41,238 nt of DNA from Candidatus Blackburnbacteria bacterium RIFCSPLOWO2_01_FULL_40_20 (GTDB lineage: Bacteria > Patescibacteriota > Microgenomatia > UBA8517 > UBA10165): contig MHCC01000027.1 of NCBI GenBank assembly GCA_001816475.1, forward strand, positions 75,312 through 116,549, written 5' to 3'. Numbering within the stretch: position 1 is the stretch's first letter; each line of letters begins with the position of its first letter. A model generated the notes under the pieces. That model saw only the letters and a program-made list of their open reading frames with translations. It was not told where the DNA came from and made no database searches. A program made the position numbers and the translations under genes. This document shows positions 13,190 through 21,404 of this stretch, in pieces.

Positions 13190-15532
13190 TTACAGTTTTG
13201 CTCTTCTAGTAATTTCGGCTTCAACCAAAGCTCTGTCTCGTCCAAACTTAAGTCTGGACATTTCTTTGATTATTTCACCCACCCTACCGTTTTCCAAATC
13301 TTTTAGCTTGGACATATCTTTTTTCAAATTTACAGAAAACGGCGGAACAGGCTCGTTGTTGACTGTAGTTTTCATATAAATATTGTATGCTTCTATGTTT
13401 AAGAGGTCATCCTCGCCAAACACAGGCTGGTAAACGCGAGACATGTGGTTTGCGTCTCCTACTCCAACTCGGAAAGACATAATTGTTCCCACATTCCCAA
13501 AAATGGCATTTTTGACCTCTTCTTCGACCTGGCCGATAAACTGATTTGCAACACAAAGGTCTAACTTAAACTTACGTGCCTCAGACATGATTTGGGCAAA
13601 ATCCGGAGTTGCAAAGTTTTGAAACTCGTCAACATAAAAATAAAAATCTTTACGTTCCGCAGTCGGAATATCTGCACGACTTAGTGCGGCCATTAATATA
13701 CGGGGTACAAGTAGAAGCCCCAAGAAACTTGAGTTTTCCTCGCCTAATTTACCCTTTGATAGATTGACCAAAAGAATTTTGCCCTCATCCATGATTTTGC
13801 GCAAATCTAGCGTTGAGTTGCTTTGTCCGACTATGTTTCTAATTAAGGTGTTTGTAACAAAGCGCCCAAATTTGGACAAAACATAATCTAAGATTTCAGA
13901 TTTATGAAACTCAGCGGTTTGGGCAATTTGGTCTGTCCAGTACCGCCTAACCATTGGATCTTTGATCTTTGGAATAAGCTCTTGTACAAAAGACGGGTCA
14001 GATAATATTCTAAAAACCTCAACAATTGTTGCACCCTCTACCTCATAGGCGGTTAACATTGCATTTCTAACGTTGTGTTCAAAGCGAGGACCAATAATTC
14101 CAGTTCTGTAGGGATCATAAAGCTTGTACATTAGGTTGATAATTGCAGTTGCAATAAAATGCATTTGTTGCTCGTCGAGCGCTTGAAGTAGGTTTAATCC
14201 AATTGGCCGCTCTGTGTCACTTGGATCAAAATAAATTACGTCTTCTGCGCGTTCAGGTGGAATCATTTTCAAAATTTCCTCAACTGGATCTCCGTGAGGA
14301 TCCATGAAGCAAACACCCCTACCCGCTCTTATGTCCTGCATTATCAAATCTTTCAAAAGCTCTGACTTTCCAGTACCTGTTTGCCCAATGATATAAATGT
14401 GGCGGCGCCTGTCGTCGTCTTGAATGTAAACTGGCCGAGAAATTCCCCTGTAAGAACTCATACCAATATAAACCCCCGAGGTAGGTATCTCAGATGGCGC
14501 AGGGGCACGTTTTGCGTTTAACCAGTGAATGTGGGGCGTGGTAATCTGCTTGTTAGGGAAATGGAAGATCGTTGCCAGCTCTTCGGAGTTAAGAACCATT
14601 TCTTCGTTTCCGAAAACATTAAACATCGGGTGGTACCGATATATAAAATCGGTAACAAAGCTTCCTTTGTTGCGAATTTTTCTACTCTTAAAGCCGTTTA
14701 GCTCGCCCGCAAACTGTTCAAATGATGACTTTAAGTTTGCCAGATGAGCTTTTGCGGCCTCATCTGACGAGGACACTGCAACAACCCTAATTGTTGTTAC
14801 AAATCCCTGCTTTGAAAGCTTGCTGTTGATTGCATCCATTGATTTTGCGTCAACTTTATAAGATGCTTTATCAGGGTCTGATTCAGACTTTTTAAGTTTG
14901 GACAAGTATCCCTTACCCAGTCCTTTCCAATTACTATCGGTCGGCGATACAAGAAGTTGAATACTAACGCTTTCTCCTTCCTGCATCTTAGCCAAAGTGC
15001 TAGTTAAAGAAGACAGTGTGTCTGTTGGCAAATCTTTAAAAACCTTAATAGGGTTGTAAGACGGGTTGCGAAGTTGAAAAGAAGAATAGGCAACTGAGGC
15101 GTCGGGCGTAAACAAGTTATATTCCGGAACTTCGGTAATCTCTGCGTCAGAGTATGCACCATTTATTTGTTTTTCTATCAAGTCTCTCAATTTCCTTGGG
15201 CACCAAACATAAAACCTTATGTCTTCTTTTCGTCCGACAATTTCAAAAGAAATTGTTTCTTGTGAATCAAACCTTTGCTTCCATCCACCCTTTTTAACAG
15301 AGTATAGCGAGGCAAACATTTGCTCAGCAGCATCAATTTTTACCTCGTTGTTTCTAGGTACTGCAATTTGTAAAAGCACCGAGTCTAACGACCTTGCTTC
15401 CCTTTTCCGATTTTTAAAAAGTGTCAAAAACCAAATTGCGAGGACTGCAATAACTGAGGCAAAAAGACCTAAGACAAGCAATATCGTGCCAGCACTTATT
15501 AATGTTTGAATAATTGTGTCTAAAAAATCCAT
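13190..15532 (-). CDS. VirD4/TraD-like type IV secretion or DNA-transfer ATPase
   Basis: This 780-aa protein starts at ATG 15532; the track's longer start reads into an AT-rich repeat. One or two membrane segments lie at residues 12-38 (LISAGTILLVLGLF...). A long domain of about 320 residues follows. The P-loop GQTGTGKS is at 383-390, after the typical RHIYIIGQTG strand. MDPHGDPVEEIL follows it, and Walker B is FYVDEFQNFAT. These are the marks of the TraG/VirD4/TraD and DUF87 DNA-pumping ATPases of conjugation and type IV secretion. CPR genomes often carry one next to uncharacterised membrane proteins. No relaxase is visible nearby, so whether it moves DNA or protein is unknown. Confidence 0.85.
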   Translation of the reverse strand: MDFLDTIIQTLISAGTILLVLGLFASVIAVLAIWFLTLFKNRKREARSLDSVLLQIAVPRNNEVKIDAAEQMFASLYSVKKGGWKQRFDSQETISFEIVGRKEDIRFYVWCPRKLRDLIEKQINGAYSDAEITEVPEYNLFTPDASVAYSSFQLRNPSYNPIKVFKDLPTDTLSSLTSTLAKMQEGESVSIQLLVSPTDSNWKGLGKGYLSKLKKSESDPDKASYKVDAKSMDAINSKLSKQGFVTTIRVVAVSSSDEAAKAHLANLKSSFEQFAGELNGFKSRKIRNKGSFVTDFIYRYHPMFNVFGNEEMVLNSEELATIFHFPNKQITTPHIHWLNAKRAPAPSEIPTSGVYIGMSSYRGISRPVYIQDDDRRRHIYIIGQTGTGKSELLKDLIMQDIRAGRGVCFMDPHGDPVEEILKMIPPERAEDVIYFDPSDTERPIGLNLLQALDEQQMHFIATAIINLMYKLYDPYRTGIIGPRFEHNVRNAMLTAYEVEGATIVEVFRILSDPSFVQELIPKIKDPMVRRYWTDQIAQTAEFHKSEILDYVLSKFGRFVTNTLIRNIVGQSNSTLDLRKIMDEGKILLVNLSKGKLGEENSSFLGLLLVPRILMAALSRADIPTAERKDFYFYVDEFQNFATPDFAQIMSEARKFKLDLCVANQFIGQVEEEVKNAIFGNVGTIMSFRVGVGDANHMSRVYQPVFGEDDLLNIEAYNIYMKTTVNNEPVPPFSVNLKKDMSKLKDLENGRVGEIIKEMSRLKFGRDRALVEAEITRRAKL

Positions 15533-15562
15533 ATCTTCAATAATTATTAATTTGAAATTTGA

Positions 15563-15650
15563 AATTTTCAATCAAATAATTAATGTTTGAATTTTTAAAA
15601 TTTAAGCATTGAAAATTGATTGAAAATTGAAAATTGTAAATTGAAAATTA
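15563..15650. repeat. AT-rich foldback repeat (copy 1 of a 33-nt identical core)
   Basis: AATTTTCAATCAA (15563-15575) and TTGATTGAAAATT (15616-15628) form a perfect 13-bp inverted repeat. The 33 bases at 15618-15650 are identical to 26320-26352. The element lies between two leftward genes and its outer part reads into the track's extended start of the ATPase gene. Confidence 0.7.
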
Positions 15651-15653
15651 AAT

Positions 15654-16025
15654 TCATTGCTTGGGGTTTTGATCTTTGTAAACCACCTTTGTTCTTCCAA
15701 TTGCTGCCATTTTTGCCATTCTTGCACACCACTCCCAAATCCACCTTGCAGTACTTGCTGCTTTTGCATGCAAACCTTTCTTTTGAACTACCTCAACTTC
15801 TGTTAATGGCAATTCAATTGAAATGGCTTGCTGAGTTTGTGTTGGAGTAAGTACAACTTGGCCAGTCTGATCATCTTGAACTGGCATTGGAGCAGGGTGT
15901 TGCTCGATCGTTTCCAAAACATGCTCAACTTCTTGCAACCTTTGCTGGTCCGTTGGCTTTTCTAATTGAGGATTCTCAACACTCGCGCTGATAGGAGATC
16001 TTTCCTGGGCTTCAAGAGTCGTCAT
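15654..16025 (-). CDS. Hypothetical protein beside the secretion ATPase
   Basis: I start this 123-aa protein at ATG 16025 (MTTLEAQERSPISASVENPQ); the longer frame in the track reads Cys- and Met-rich leader with no coding character. The first 80 residues are Gln/Glu/Pro-rich and probably disordered. The last 45 are compact (VEVVQKKGLHAKAASTARWI then WEWCARMAKMAAIGRTKVVY). No family is recognised. It lies upstream of the VirD4-like ATPase in the same direction, with an AT-rich foldback between them. Confidence 0.5.
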   Translation of the reverse strand: MTTLEAQERSPISASVENPQLEKPTDQQRLQEVEHVLETIEQHPAPMPVQDDQTGQVVLTPTQTQQAISIELPLTEVEVVQKKGLHAKAASTARWIWEWCARMAKMAAIGRTKVVYKDQNPKQ

Positions 16026-16171
16026 AGAAAAATTATGGCCGACTAAATAGTGCATAGCACAAGGGGCCATACGAAATCTTGCGCCAGCAAGATTGATTAT
16101 ACCACGACAAAAAAGAACATGGAGCAACCCCGCGAATAATTAGAGATTAGAGACAAAAGAATTTAACACAA

Positions 16172-16188
16172 ACCAGGTACCGCCTGGT
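16172..16188 (-). terminator. Probable terminator of nrdJ
   Basis: ACCAGG/CCTGGT form a 6-bp stem with a five-base loop. On the minus strand it is followed by TTTGTGTT. It lies within a wider inverted pair, TAGAGATT (16141-16148) and AATCTCTA (16221-16228), the second of which contains the nrdJ stop codon. Confidence 0.45.
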
Positions 16189-16225
16189 ACTTGGCAGGAC
16201 AGGCTAACTCTTTAACCCCCAATCT

Positions 16226-19200
16226 CTAGCACTCCGCATGGCCACAGGAGTAGCATTTACTGCATCCTTCCTCGTGTACCAGGGCTAATGCACCGCATTG
16301 TGGGCAAATGTCAGCTGATGCCCTGTCATACGGGGCTATCTCAGCTGTCGCACCGCGAAGTTTGTCAAATTCAGCTGATGCCCTGTCATACGGGGCTATC
16401 TCAGCTGTCGCACCGCGAAGTTTGTCAAATTCAGCTGAGGCCGGCGTGGGGTCAGGGTTGTGCGCCGCCATGACAGCCTCAGCTTGCAATTGGGAAGGTG
16501 TTTCGCCCAAGGCCTGGCCGTTGGGCAAATCTGTTGTAATAAAACTATCTCCATTTAAAGTTGCACCACTACCGTTGAGTAGATTTATTCCATTTGTTTT
16601 TTTCTCTACTCCAAAGTGGCGTGCAAGAGCAATTGCTATCGCGTCAGGCAAAGAGCGAATTTTGTTTGGTCCAAAACCAACCGTTCTCCGACCTCCAATT
16701 CCTGACAATTGATCAACAATTTCCCACACTCTATCTTTTGAGCCTGTGTTTCCTTTAATTCTAAACATTGCCGATATCAAACGCCCCAAAGCCTCAGCCA
16801 TCCCAGCAACATCAGATCCGGCCCTACCAATATTAATAAACACTTCAAGCGGGTTGTCGGCCTCGTCGCGATTAATTGTAATGAACGCAGTGCCTGTTGG
16901 AGTAACTACTCTGTAGGTTACCCCTTCTGCTTTCTCTGGCCTTGACACTAACAAGTTTTGAGTAGTTTTTACAAAAGCCACTGGAACTTCTTTCTTGGGC
17001 GTGGCCTCTTCTCTTGACAAAACTCCAGGACGAGAACCTTCTCTCATATATGTAATTCCCTTGCACCCTAGTTCATAAGCCAACGAGTAGAGCCTTTTAA
17101 CATCTTCTATTGTGTGTACGTTTGGAGCATTAACAGTCTTTGAAATTGATGCGTCAACATATTTTTGAACTGCTGCTTGTACCTTAATATGTTCTTCTGG
17201 AATAAGATCGTTTGCAGATACAAAATATGAAGGGATCGGTTCGTCTGGATGCATTTCCTTCCATGTTTGGTAAAGTGGGTGGTAAATCTTATGCTCCCCA
17301 ATTCTGTCTCGCCTGGTGAATGAAAATTCGTATACCGGCTCAATTCCCGACGTAACTCCAGCCATCAAAGAAGTTGAACCTGTTGGAGCCTGCATTAAGA
17401 TAACAGCGTTTCTAACTCCTTGTTTTTTGATCTTTGTGCGAATATCTTCCGGTAGTTGCTTAATAAATTCACCTTCAAGATATTTTTCTTTATCAAATTT
17501 CGGAAAAGCGCCTTTTTCGCGAGACGTGTCAACTGATGCATCAAACGCCGCATCTCTTATTGTCTTATAAATTTTCTCAACAACTGGAATTGACTCGTCC
17601 GAACCATACCGAATCTTCATTTTAATCAACGCATCTCCCAACCCCATTGTTCCAACACCAATTCTTCGCTCCCCATTAAGTTGCGCTTCTCTAATTCCTT
17701 CAAAGATGTAGATGTCTCCATCAACTACATTATCCAAAAACCTTACTGCCACTCTTGTGTGATCTGCCAAGGATTCATAATCCATTTCCCCTTGATCATT
17801 AACAAATGCTGCAAGATTTAACGAACCAAGGTTGCAAACACCGTATGGTGGAAGCGGTTCTTCGCCACAATTTGAAACAACTATGCCATTTGCTGTAAAT
17901 CTATGAACATTGCTTACCGTGATATCAAAAACATCTTCAATCCCGTCTTCTTCTAAGCGGTCGAATGTCGCCAAAAAGGAAGCTTTATATGGTCCCCTTT
18001 CGTAAATTGCAAGACTGGAACGAAGCTTTTCTTGTTTTTCTTCTTGCAAAAATCCGATCAGCGCAGCAAATTTTGAAATTCCGTCTTTTGAAATAATTAA
18101 GTCGTGATAGGCCTTTGTGTTATATAACTTTTTGCCTCCTTTCCCATCAGGGAGGAGTCTTTTTTGATCAGTCCTTCTGTTGTAATATATTTTACTTATA
18201 ATTCCAAAGTTAGTAAGCAGTCTTTGCACATTTACTAATAATTCTATGCTTATTGAAGTCAGCCTTACACTTACTCCCTTGTCTGGTGTTCCACAAACAC
18301 AACCGTCACTTGAAAAAAGTCCTTGTAAGAATCCTCTTTGCAAAGTCTCAGAACCCATAAAAATCGATTCAGGAACAATGTGTTTTTTGCCGTAAGCAAA
18401 CCCCAGTCTTGTTGCTATACGGTGAAGTCTTTCTGACTTAACAACAGCCTTGTTTTCTTTCTGAACAAATACTGGGCTAACCGAATAGTTTCTTGTTGTT
18501 AAGCCTTCAGCGCTGACCAGCGCTGATACTGCTGAGGCGAACATTGGTGCAAGTTCTTGTTTTTCATTTTGATAAAAGAAGAGTTCTGCTCTATCTTTCT
18601 TCATTGATCCGTCTCCAACCAACCATCCCCAAACCCGACCTTCTTCTAGTGTTCCCCTCGTGCCAAATGCGCCACGATTGGACAAAAGCAATTTATCTCC
18701 CTTTATTAATTTTCCAGCTTCAACCATCCCTTTTGATGTGTAAACTTTATGGTCCTCCGTCAGGCGAAGTTCATAACCTTCTAGTGTATGCAGCTTATAA
18801 ACCCTTTTTATTCCAGTTAAAACAGGAGGCGAAGCCAAATACCCCTTACCGTCAACCACAGCCATAAACGGTCTACCGGCGCTATACAAATCTCCCATTC
18901 TCGCCATACCCATATTTGTTGTCACTAAGGTATCTCCAGTAACACAAGGATTGGTACAAATAAGGCGATTAAAATACCAAGTACTTGAAAGTTTATTTGT
19001 TCGCTCCATAAAATGAAGCCCAGGTTCGGCCGAAGTCCACGCAGCTTCACAAATTAAATCCCAAAGATAACGGGCTCTAATTGTCTTATGAATTTTTACT
19101 TTTTTACCAGCAGCTATCCAATTTTCCAAAACTCCATCCCAAACAGCATCGTATTCAGGATCATCCAAGTCAGGAAAAAGAAGTGGCCAATCCTCATCGC

Positions 19201-19978
19201 GTTTAACTGCTTCCATCAAACGATCCGAAACGCAAACAGATAAATTTGCTCCAGGAATCCGTGTCAAATCTTTCTTGATAGTTATGAACTCCTCAATGTC
19301 AGGATGCCAATCCCAAAGCATCAACATTAATGCGCCACGTCGAGTTCCGCCCTGTTGAATAACATCATGTGTTGCTACCGAGTACAATTCAGCCCAATTC
19401 ATTGGACCTGAAGAAAAACCGTTTACTTTTTTAACACGTGCACCTCGGGGCCTTAAACTTGATAAGTTAATCCCCGCCCCCCCACCTCTGGCCATAATAT
19501 CAATCATTTGGGCCAAGTTTTCCATTATCCCGTGGCGTGAATCTTTCGGCGAGGGCAAAACATAACAGTTGTAGTAAGTAACATCAAACCCCGTTCCAGC
19601 CCCTGCCAAGATTCTTCCACCAGGAACAAATTTGAAGTCTTGCATCGCTTGACAAAATTTCCCTTCCCATTCTTTTTGCTTGTCATTAGTTTTTTCAATT
19701 CTTGAAACAGCTTTAGCGATTCTTCTCCACATTTGCTCCGGGTATTTCTCAAGAGGAGCACCCGCATCGTCTTTTAGGGAATATCGGTCAAGGAAAACTT
19801 TTTGAGCAATGCCTTCCATTTGTGTTCCATGCTCTAGGGGGTCAGGATTGACTCGAACTAACGTAGGATTTTTTTGTATTATTGGCGGAAAGTAAACTCC
19901 ATTTCCGTTTCCATCTTTTCTCTTGTTTTCTTTTTTCTGGCCTTCTGCTTGGGAAGTTATTGCTATTTGTTTTTGCAT
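16226..19978 (-). CDS. nrdJ: Class II (B12-dependent) ribonucleotide reductase with intein
   Basis: This 1250-aa precursor reduces ribonucleotides to deoxyribonucleotides using adenosylcobalamin. After removal of a 359-aa intein (residues 345-703) the enzyme is 891 aa. N138-C139-Y gives the first redox cysteine. The NPCGEE motif holds the thiyl-radical Cys (residue 704 of the precursor, first residue after the intein), and GVCNLGSLNL holds the second redox Cys. The loop MQAPTGSTSLMAG is typical. The C-terminus is a zinc-ribbon-like tail (CPQCG, then GCSKCYSCGHAEC) as in NrdJ. A 20-residue linker unit before that tail (SAEFDKLRGATAEIAPYDRA) is duplicated exactly. No ATP-cone is visible at the N-terminus. 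No nrdA/nrdB lies nearby. Confidence 0.95.
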   Translation of the reverse strand: MQKQIAITSQAEGQKKENKRKDGNGNGVYFPPIIQKNPTLVRVNPDPLEHGTQMEGIAQKVFLDRYSLKDDAGAPLEKYPEQMWRRIAKAVSRIEKTNDKQKEWEGKFCQAMQDFKFVPGGRILAGAGTGFDVTYYNCYVLPSPKDSRHGIMENLAQMIDIMARGGGAGINLSSLRPRGARVKKVNGFSSGPMNWAELYSVATHDVIQQGGTRRGALMLMLWDWHPDIEEFITIKKDLTRIPGANLSVCVSDRLMEAVKRDEDWPLLFPDLDDPEYDAVWDGVLENWIAAGKKVKIHKTIRARYLWDLICEAAWTSAEPGLHFMERTNKLSSTWYFNRLICTNPCVTGDTLVTTNMGMARMGDLYSAGRPFMAVVDGKGYLASPPVLTGIKRVYKLHTLEGYELRLTEDHKVYTSKGMVEAGKLIKGDKLLLSNRGAFGTRGTLEEGRVWGWLVGDGSMKKDRAELFFYQNEKQELAPMFASAVSALVSAEGLTTRNYSVSPVFVQKENKAVVKSERLHRIATRLGFAYGKKHIVPESIFMGSETLQRGFLQGLFSSDGCVCGTPDKGVSVRLTSISIELLVNVQRLLTNFGIISKIYYNRRTDQKRLLPDGKGGKKLYNTKAYHDLIISKDGISKFAALIGFLQEEKQEKLRSSLAIYERGPYKASFLATFDRLEEDGIEDVFDITVSNVHRFTANGIVVSNCGEEPLPPYGVCNLGSLNLAAFVNDQGEMDYESLADHTRVAVRFLDNVVDGDIYIFEGIREAQLNGERRIGVGTMGLGDALIKMKIRYGSDESIPVVEKIYKTIRDAAFDASVDTSREKGAFPKFDKEKYLEGEFIKQLPEDIRTKIKKQGVRNAVILMQAPTGSTSLMAGVTSGIEPVYEFSFTRRDRIGEHKIYHPLYQTWKEMHPDEPIPSYFVSANDLIPEEHIKVQAAVQKYVDASISKTVNAPNVHTIEDVKRLYSLAYELGCKGITYMREGSRPGVLSREEATPKKEVPVAFVKTTQNLLVSRPEKAEGVTYRVVTPTGTAFITINRDEADNPLEVFINIGRAGSDVAGMAEALGRLISAMFRIKGNTGSKDRVWEIVDQLSGIGGRRTVGFGPNKIRSLPDAIAIALARHFGVEKKTNGINLLNGSGATLNGDSFITTDLPNGQALGETPSQLQAEAVMAAHNPDPTPASAEFDKLRGATAEIAPYDRASAEFDKLRGATAEIAPYDRASADICPQCGALALVHEEGCSKCYSCGHAEC
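16311..16438 (-). repeat. Exact 60-bp tandem duplication in the nrdJ linker
   Basis: A 60-bp unit is repeated in tandem, with the copies starting at 16321 and 16381 identical over 58 bases and a partial copy at 16311-16320. It encodes the 20-residue linker unit twice. The identity at silent sites implies a very recent duplication or an assembly artefact. Confidence 0.9.
17870..18946 (-). other. Intein with LAGLIDADG homing endonuclease, within nrdJ
   Basis: This 359-residue intein begins CVTGDTLV (block A) and has LTEDHKVYT (block B, with the Thr and His). It has the two endonuclease motifs WGWLVGDGS and LQGLFSSDG, and ends HRFTANGIVVSN followed by Cys. Both LAGLIDADG motifs keep an acidic residue, so the endonuclease may be active. 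The penultimate residue is Ser rather than the usual His; some splicing inteins share this. It interrupts the reductase exactly before its catalytic thiyl-radical cysteine, so that cysteine is also the +1 splicing nucleophile. Confidence 0.95.
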
Positions 19979-20037
19979 ATTTTGTTACTAGTGTGCGAAA
20001 AATTTGTTAAACTTTTTAAAGAAAGTTTCACGTCTGC

Positions 20038-20066
20038 ATAATCCAATAATAAATCCTTGCTGTCAA
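20038..20066 (-). promoter_or_regulatory. Promoter of nrdJ
   Basis: On the minus strand a consensus -35 TTGACA (20061-20066) and a -10 GATTAT (20038-20043) are 17 bp apart. The leader of about 50 nt contains a small hairpin AAACTTT/AAAGTTT. I see no cobalamin riboswitch and no clear NrdR box pair. Confidence 0.6.
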
Positions 20067-20143
20067 CTGCAAACTTCTATATCACACCAAATCACTTCAC
20101 GCACTGCCCAAGGCTGTAAAATTTTGTAACAATAATGGAGAAC

Positions 20144-20755
20144 TCAAGGCTGGTTTTTGGGTGCTGGTCTTTGTTTTTCGTTTAACCCATGAACAGATTT
20201 TTCATAAATGCTTTTTGGCACATCCATTATTTGGTTTAAGCCGGGTTTTGCGTCCTCCGGAGAATTATCCATTGACTGCCTGATAATTTCCATGTGTTTT
20301 AATGAAGCACTTGCTAGTTTTTCCAAAAAATCCCCTGTGTTTACTCCTTTTTTACTGGCTGCCTCTTGCTCTTTATACGCACTTTCCAAATACTGTTCGG
20401 CCTTCAATGCCGTTGGAACCCCCAAGTTTGCATTTCCGTTTTTTATCAACCTTTGGGCCATCAAAATCCTTTTGTCTGCAAATAATAAATATAACTCTGC
20501 TCGTCGGACCGGATCTCGGTTTACAAATATCCAAGCCCAGTCTCTTAATGCTTTGGTAGGCCATAAAATGTGGTCAGGTAAAACACTTCCCGGATACGGG
20601 AGTGGATATTCAATTTCTTCAGTTAAGTCTTTGTTTATGACAACACTGGCAGGTTGAGTAAAATTATATGTTGGAGTTGCTGATTTGAATATAGAAACAA
20701 GAAGTACAAAACAGGCAATGAATAAAACTGTAATTCTCCCAGCCAAACGAGCCAT
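20144..20755 (-). CDS. DUF5667-like exported protein
   Basis: This 203-aa protein has a signal-anchor (ITVLFIACFVLLVSIFK, about residues 8-24). The exported part opens with EEIEYPLPYPGSVLPDHILW and PTKALRDWAWIFVNRDPVRR, which match the 'LPYPGxLPDHPLYxLKxLRD' pattern of DUF5667 proteins. It goes on as long helices (ELYLLFADKRILMAQRLIK). Such proteins are frequent in CPR and related groups and have no known function. The gene lies upstream of nrdJ and reads in the same direction. Confidence 0.75.
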   Translation of the reverse strand: MARLAGRITVLFIACFVLLVSIFKSATPTYNFTQPASVVINKDLTEEIEYPLPYPGSVLPDHILWPTKALRDWAWIFVNRDPVRRAELYLLFADKRILMAQRLIKNGNANLGVPTALKAEQYLESAYKEQEAASKKGVNTGDFLEKLASASLKHMEIIRQSMDNSPEDAKPGLNQIMDVPKSIYEKSVHGLNEKQRPAPKNQP

Positions 20756-20797
20756 ATTCCAAGGTAAACACCATCTTAGTTGAAGGCACTCTTCGTG

Positions 20798-21310
20798 TCA
20801 AGAAAATCTGTGTTCTCGAGGCAAAATATTACACTCTAGAAGAGACATCTCTATTGCCTCAATAACAAGCTCCACACGTTTTCTTGCTTGGGCAAGATCT
20901 ATAAAATTTTTTTCTTTTGGGAACCAGTGAAAAATAATGTTTCTGGATTCTTTCCACACATTCCAAAGAAATTGGGGAAGTTGTGCGGATTGGCACAACT
21001 TTGTTAAATCATCATATACCCAGGAATCGTTTCTAAACCTTTTTGGCAAACCCGGATTTAATGATTTACCAATTCTGAAGTGGTCACTTTCATATTGAAA
21101 CTTATTAATCAAGCCAAGGTCTAAAAACAACTTTTTTAAAAATCCTTCGTATGCTTTGGCAATAGGAAATGCTATAAATGCATAGTCGTGAAAATTATCC
21201 ACACCATTTTCTTCGCGTGCTAAAAGCAGCAAAGATTCCTCAATCAAGCACCTTTGCCCCTCCTCAAGGTAACTCCACCAAACTTTTTGTTTAATCTCCT
21301 GAATGTCCAT
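20798..21310 (-). CDS. HEPN-domain protein, RnlA-like candidate RNase
   Basis: This 170-aa protein is all-helical. It carries an R-x4-H motif (SRNIIFHWF, R123 and H128), the signature of HEPN ribonucleases. The segment DYAFIAFPIAKAYEGFLKKL, followed by SDHFRIGKSLNP, resembles the HEPN part of RnlA-type (RNase LS) toxins. Such domains often act in toxin-antitoxin or phage-defence systems. No obvious antitoxin is encoded next to it. Its start lies close to the divergent PBP promoter. Confidence 0.6.
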   Translation of the reverse strand: MDIQEIKQKVWWSYLEEGQRCLIEESLLLLAREENGVDNFHDYAFIAFPIAKAYEGFLKKLFLDLGLINKFQYESDHFRIGKSLNPGLPKRFRNDSWVYDDLTKLCQSAQLPQFLWNVWKESRNIIFHWFPKEKNFIDLAQARKRVELVIEAIEMSLLECNILPREHRFS

Positions 21311-21368
21311 TTTTAATACTAGTAATTACATTATAATACTTCACCAACTATCAAACAAAAGCATTTTT

Positions 21369-21397
21369 TTGTACGAACAGTTTAAATTTCGTATAAT
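21369..21397 (+). promoter_or_regulatory. Promoter of the first PBP gene (leaderless)
   Basis: A perfect -10 TATAAT (21392-21397) lies 17 bp from TTGTAC (21369-21374). The ATG at 21405 is only seven bases past the -10, so the message should begin at or next to its start codon. This rules out the track's upstream start at 21303. Confidence 0.65.
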
Positions 21398-21404
21398 GGA
21401 TACC

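Noticed and set aside
19979-20066. Cobalamin riboswitch in front of nrdJ
   Set aside because: The leader is only about 50 nt and lacks the B12 box; just a small hairpin is present.
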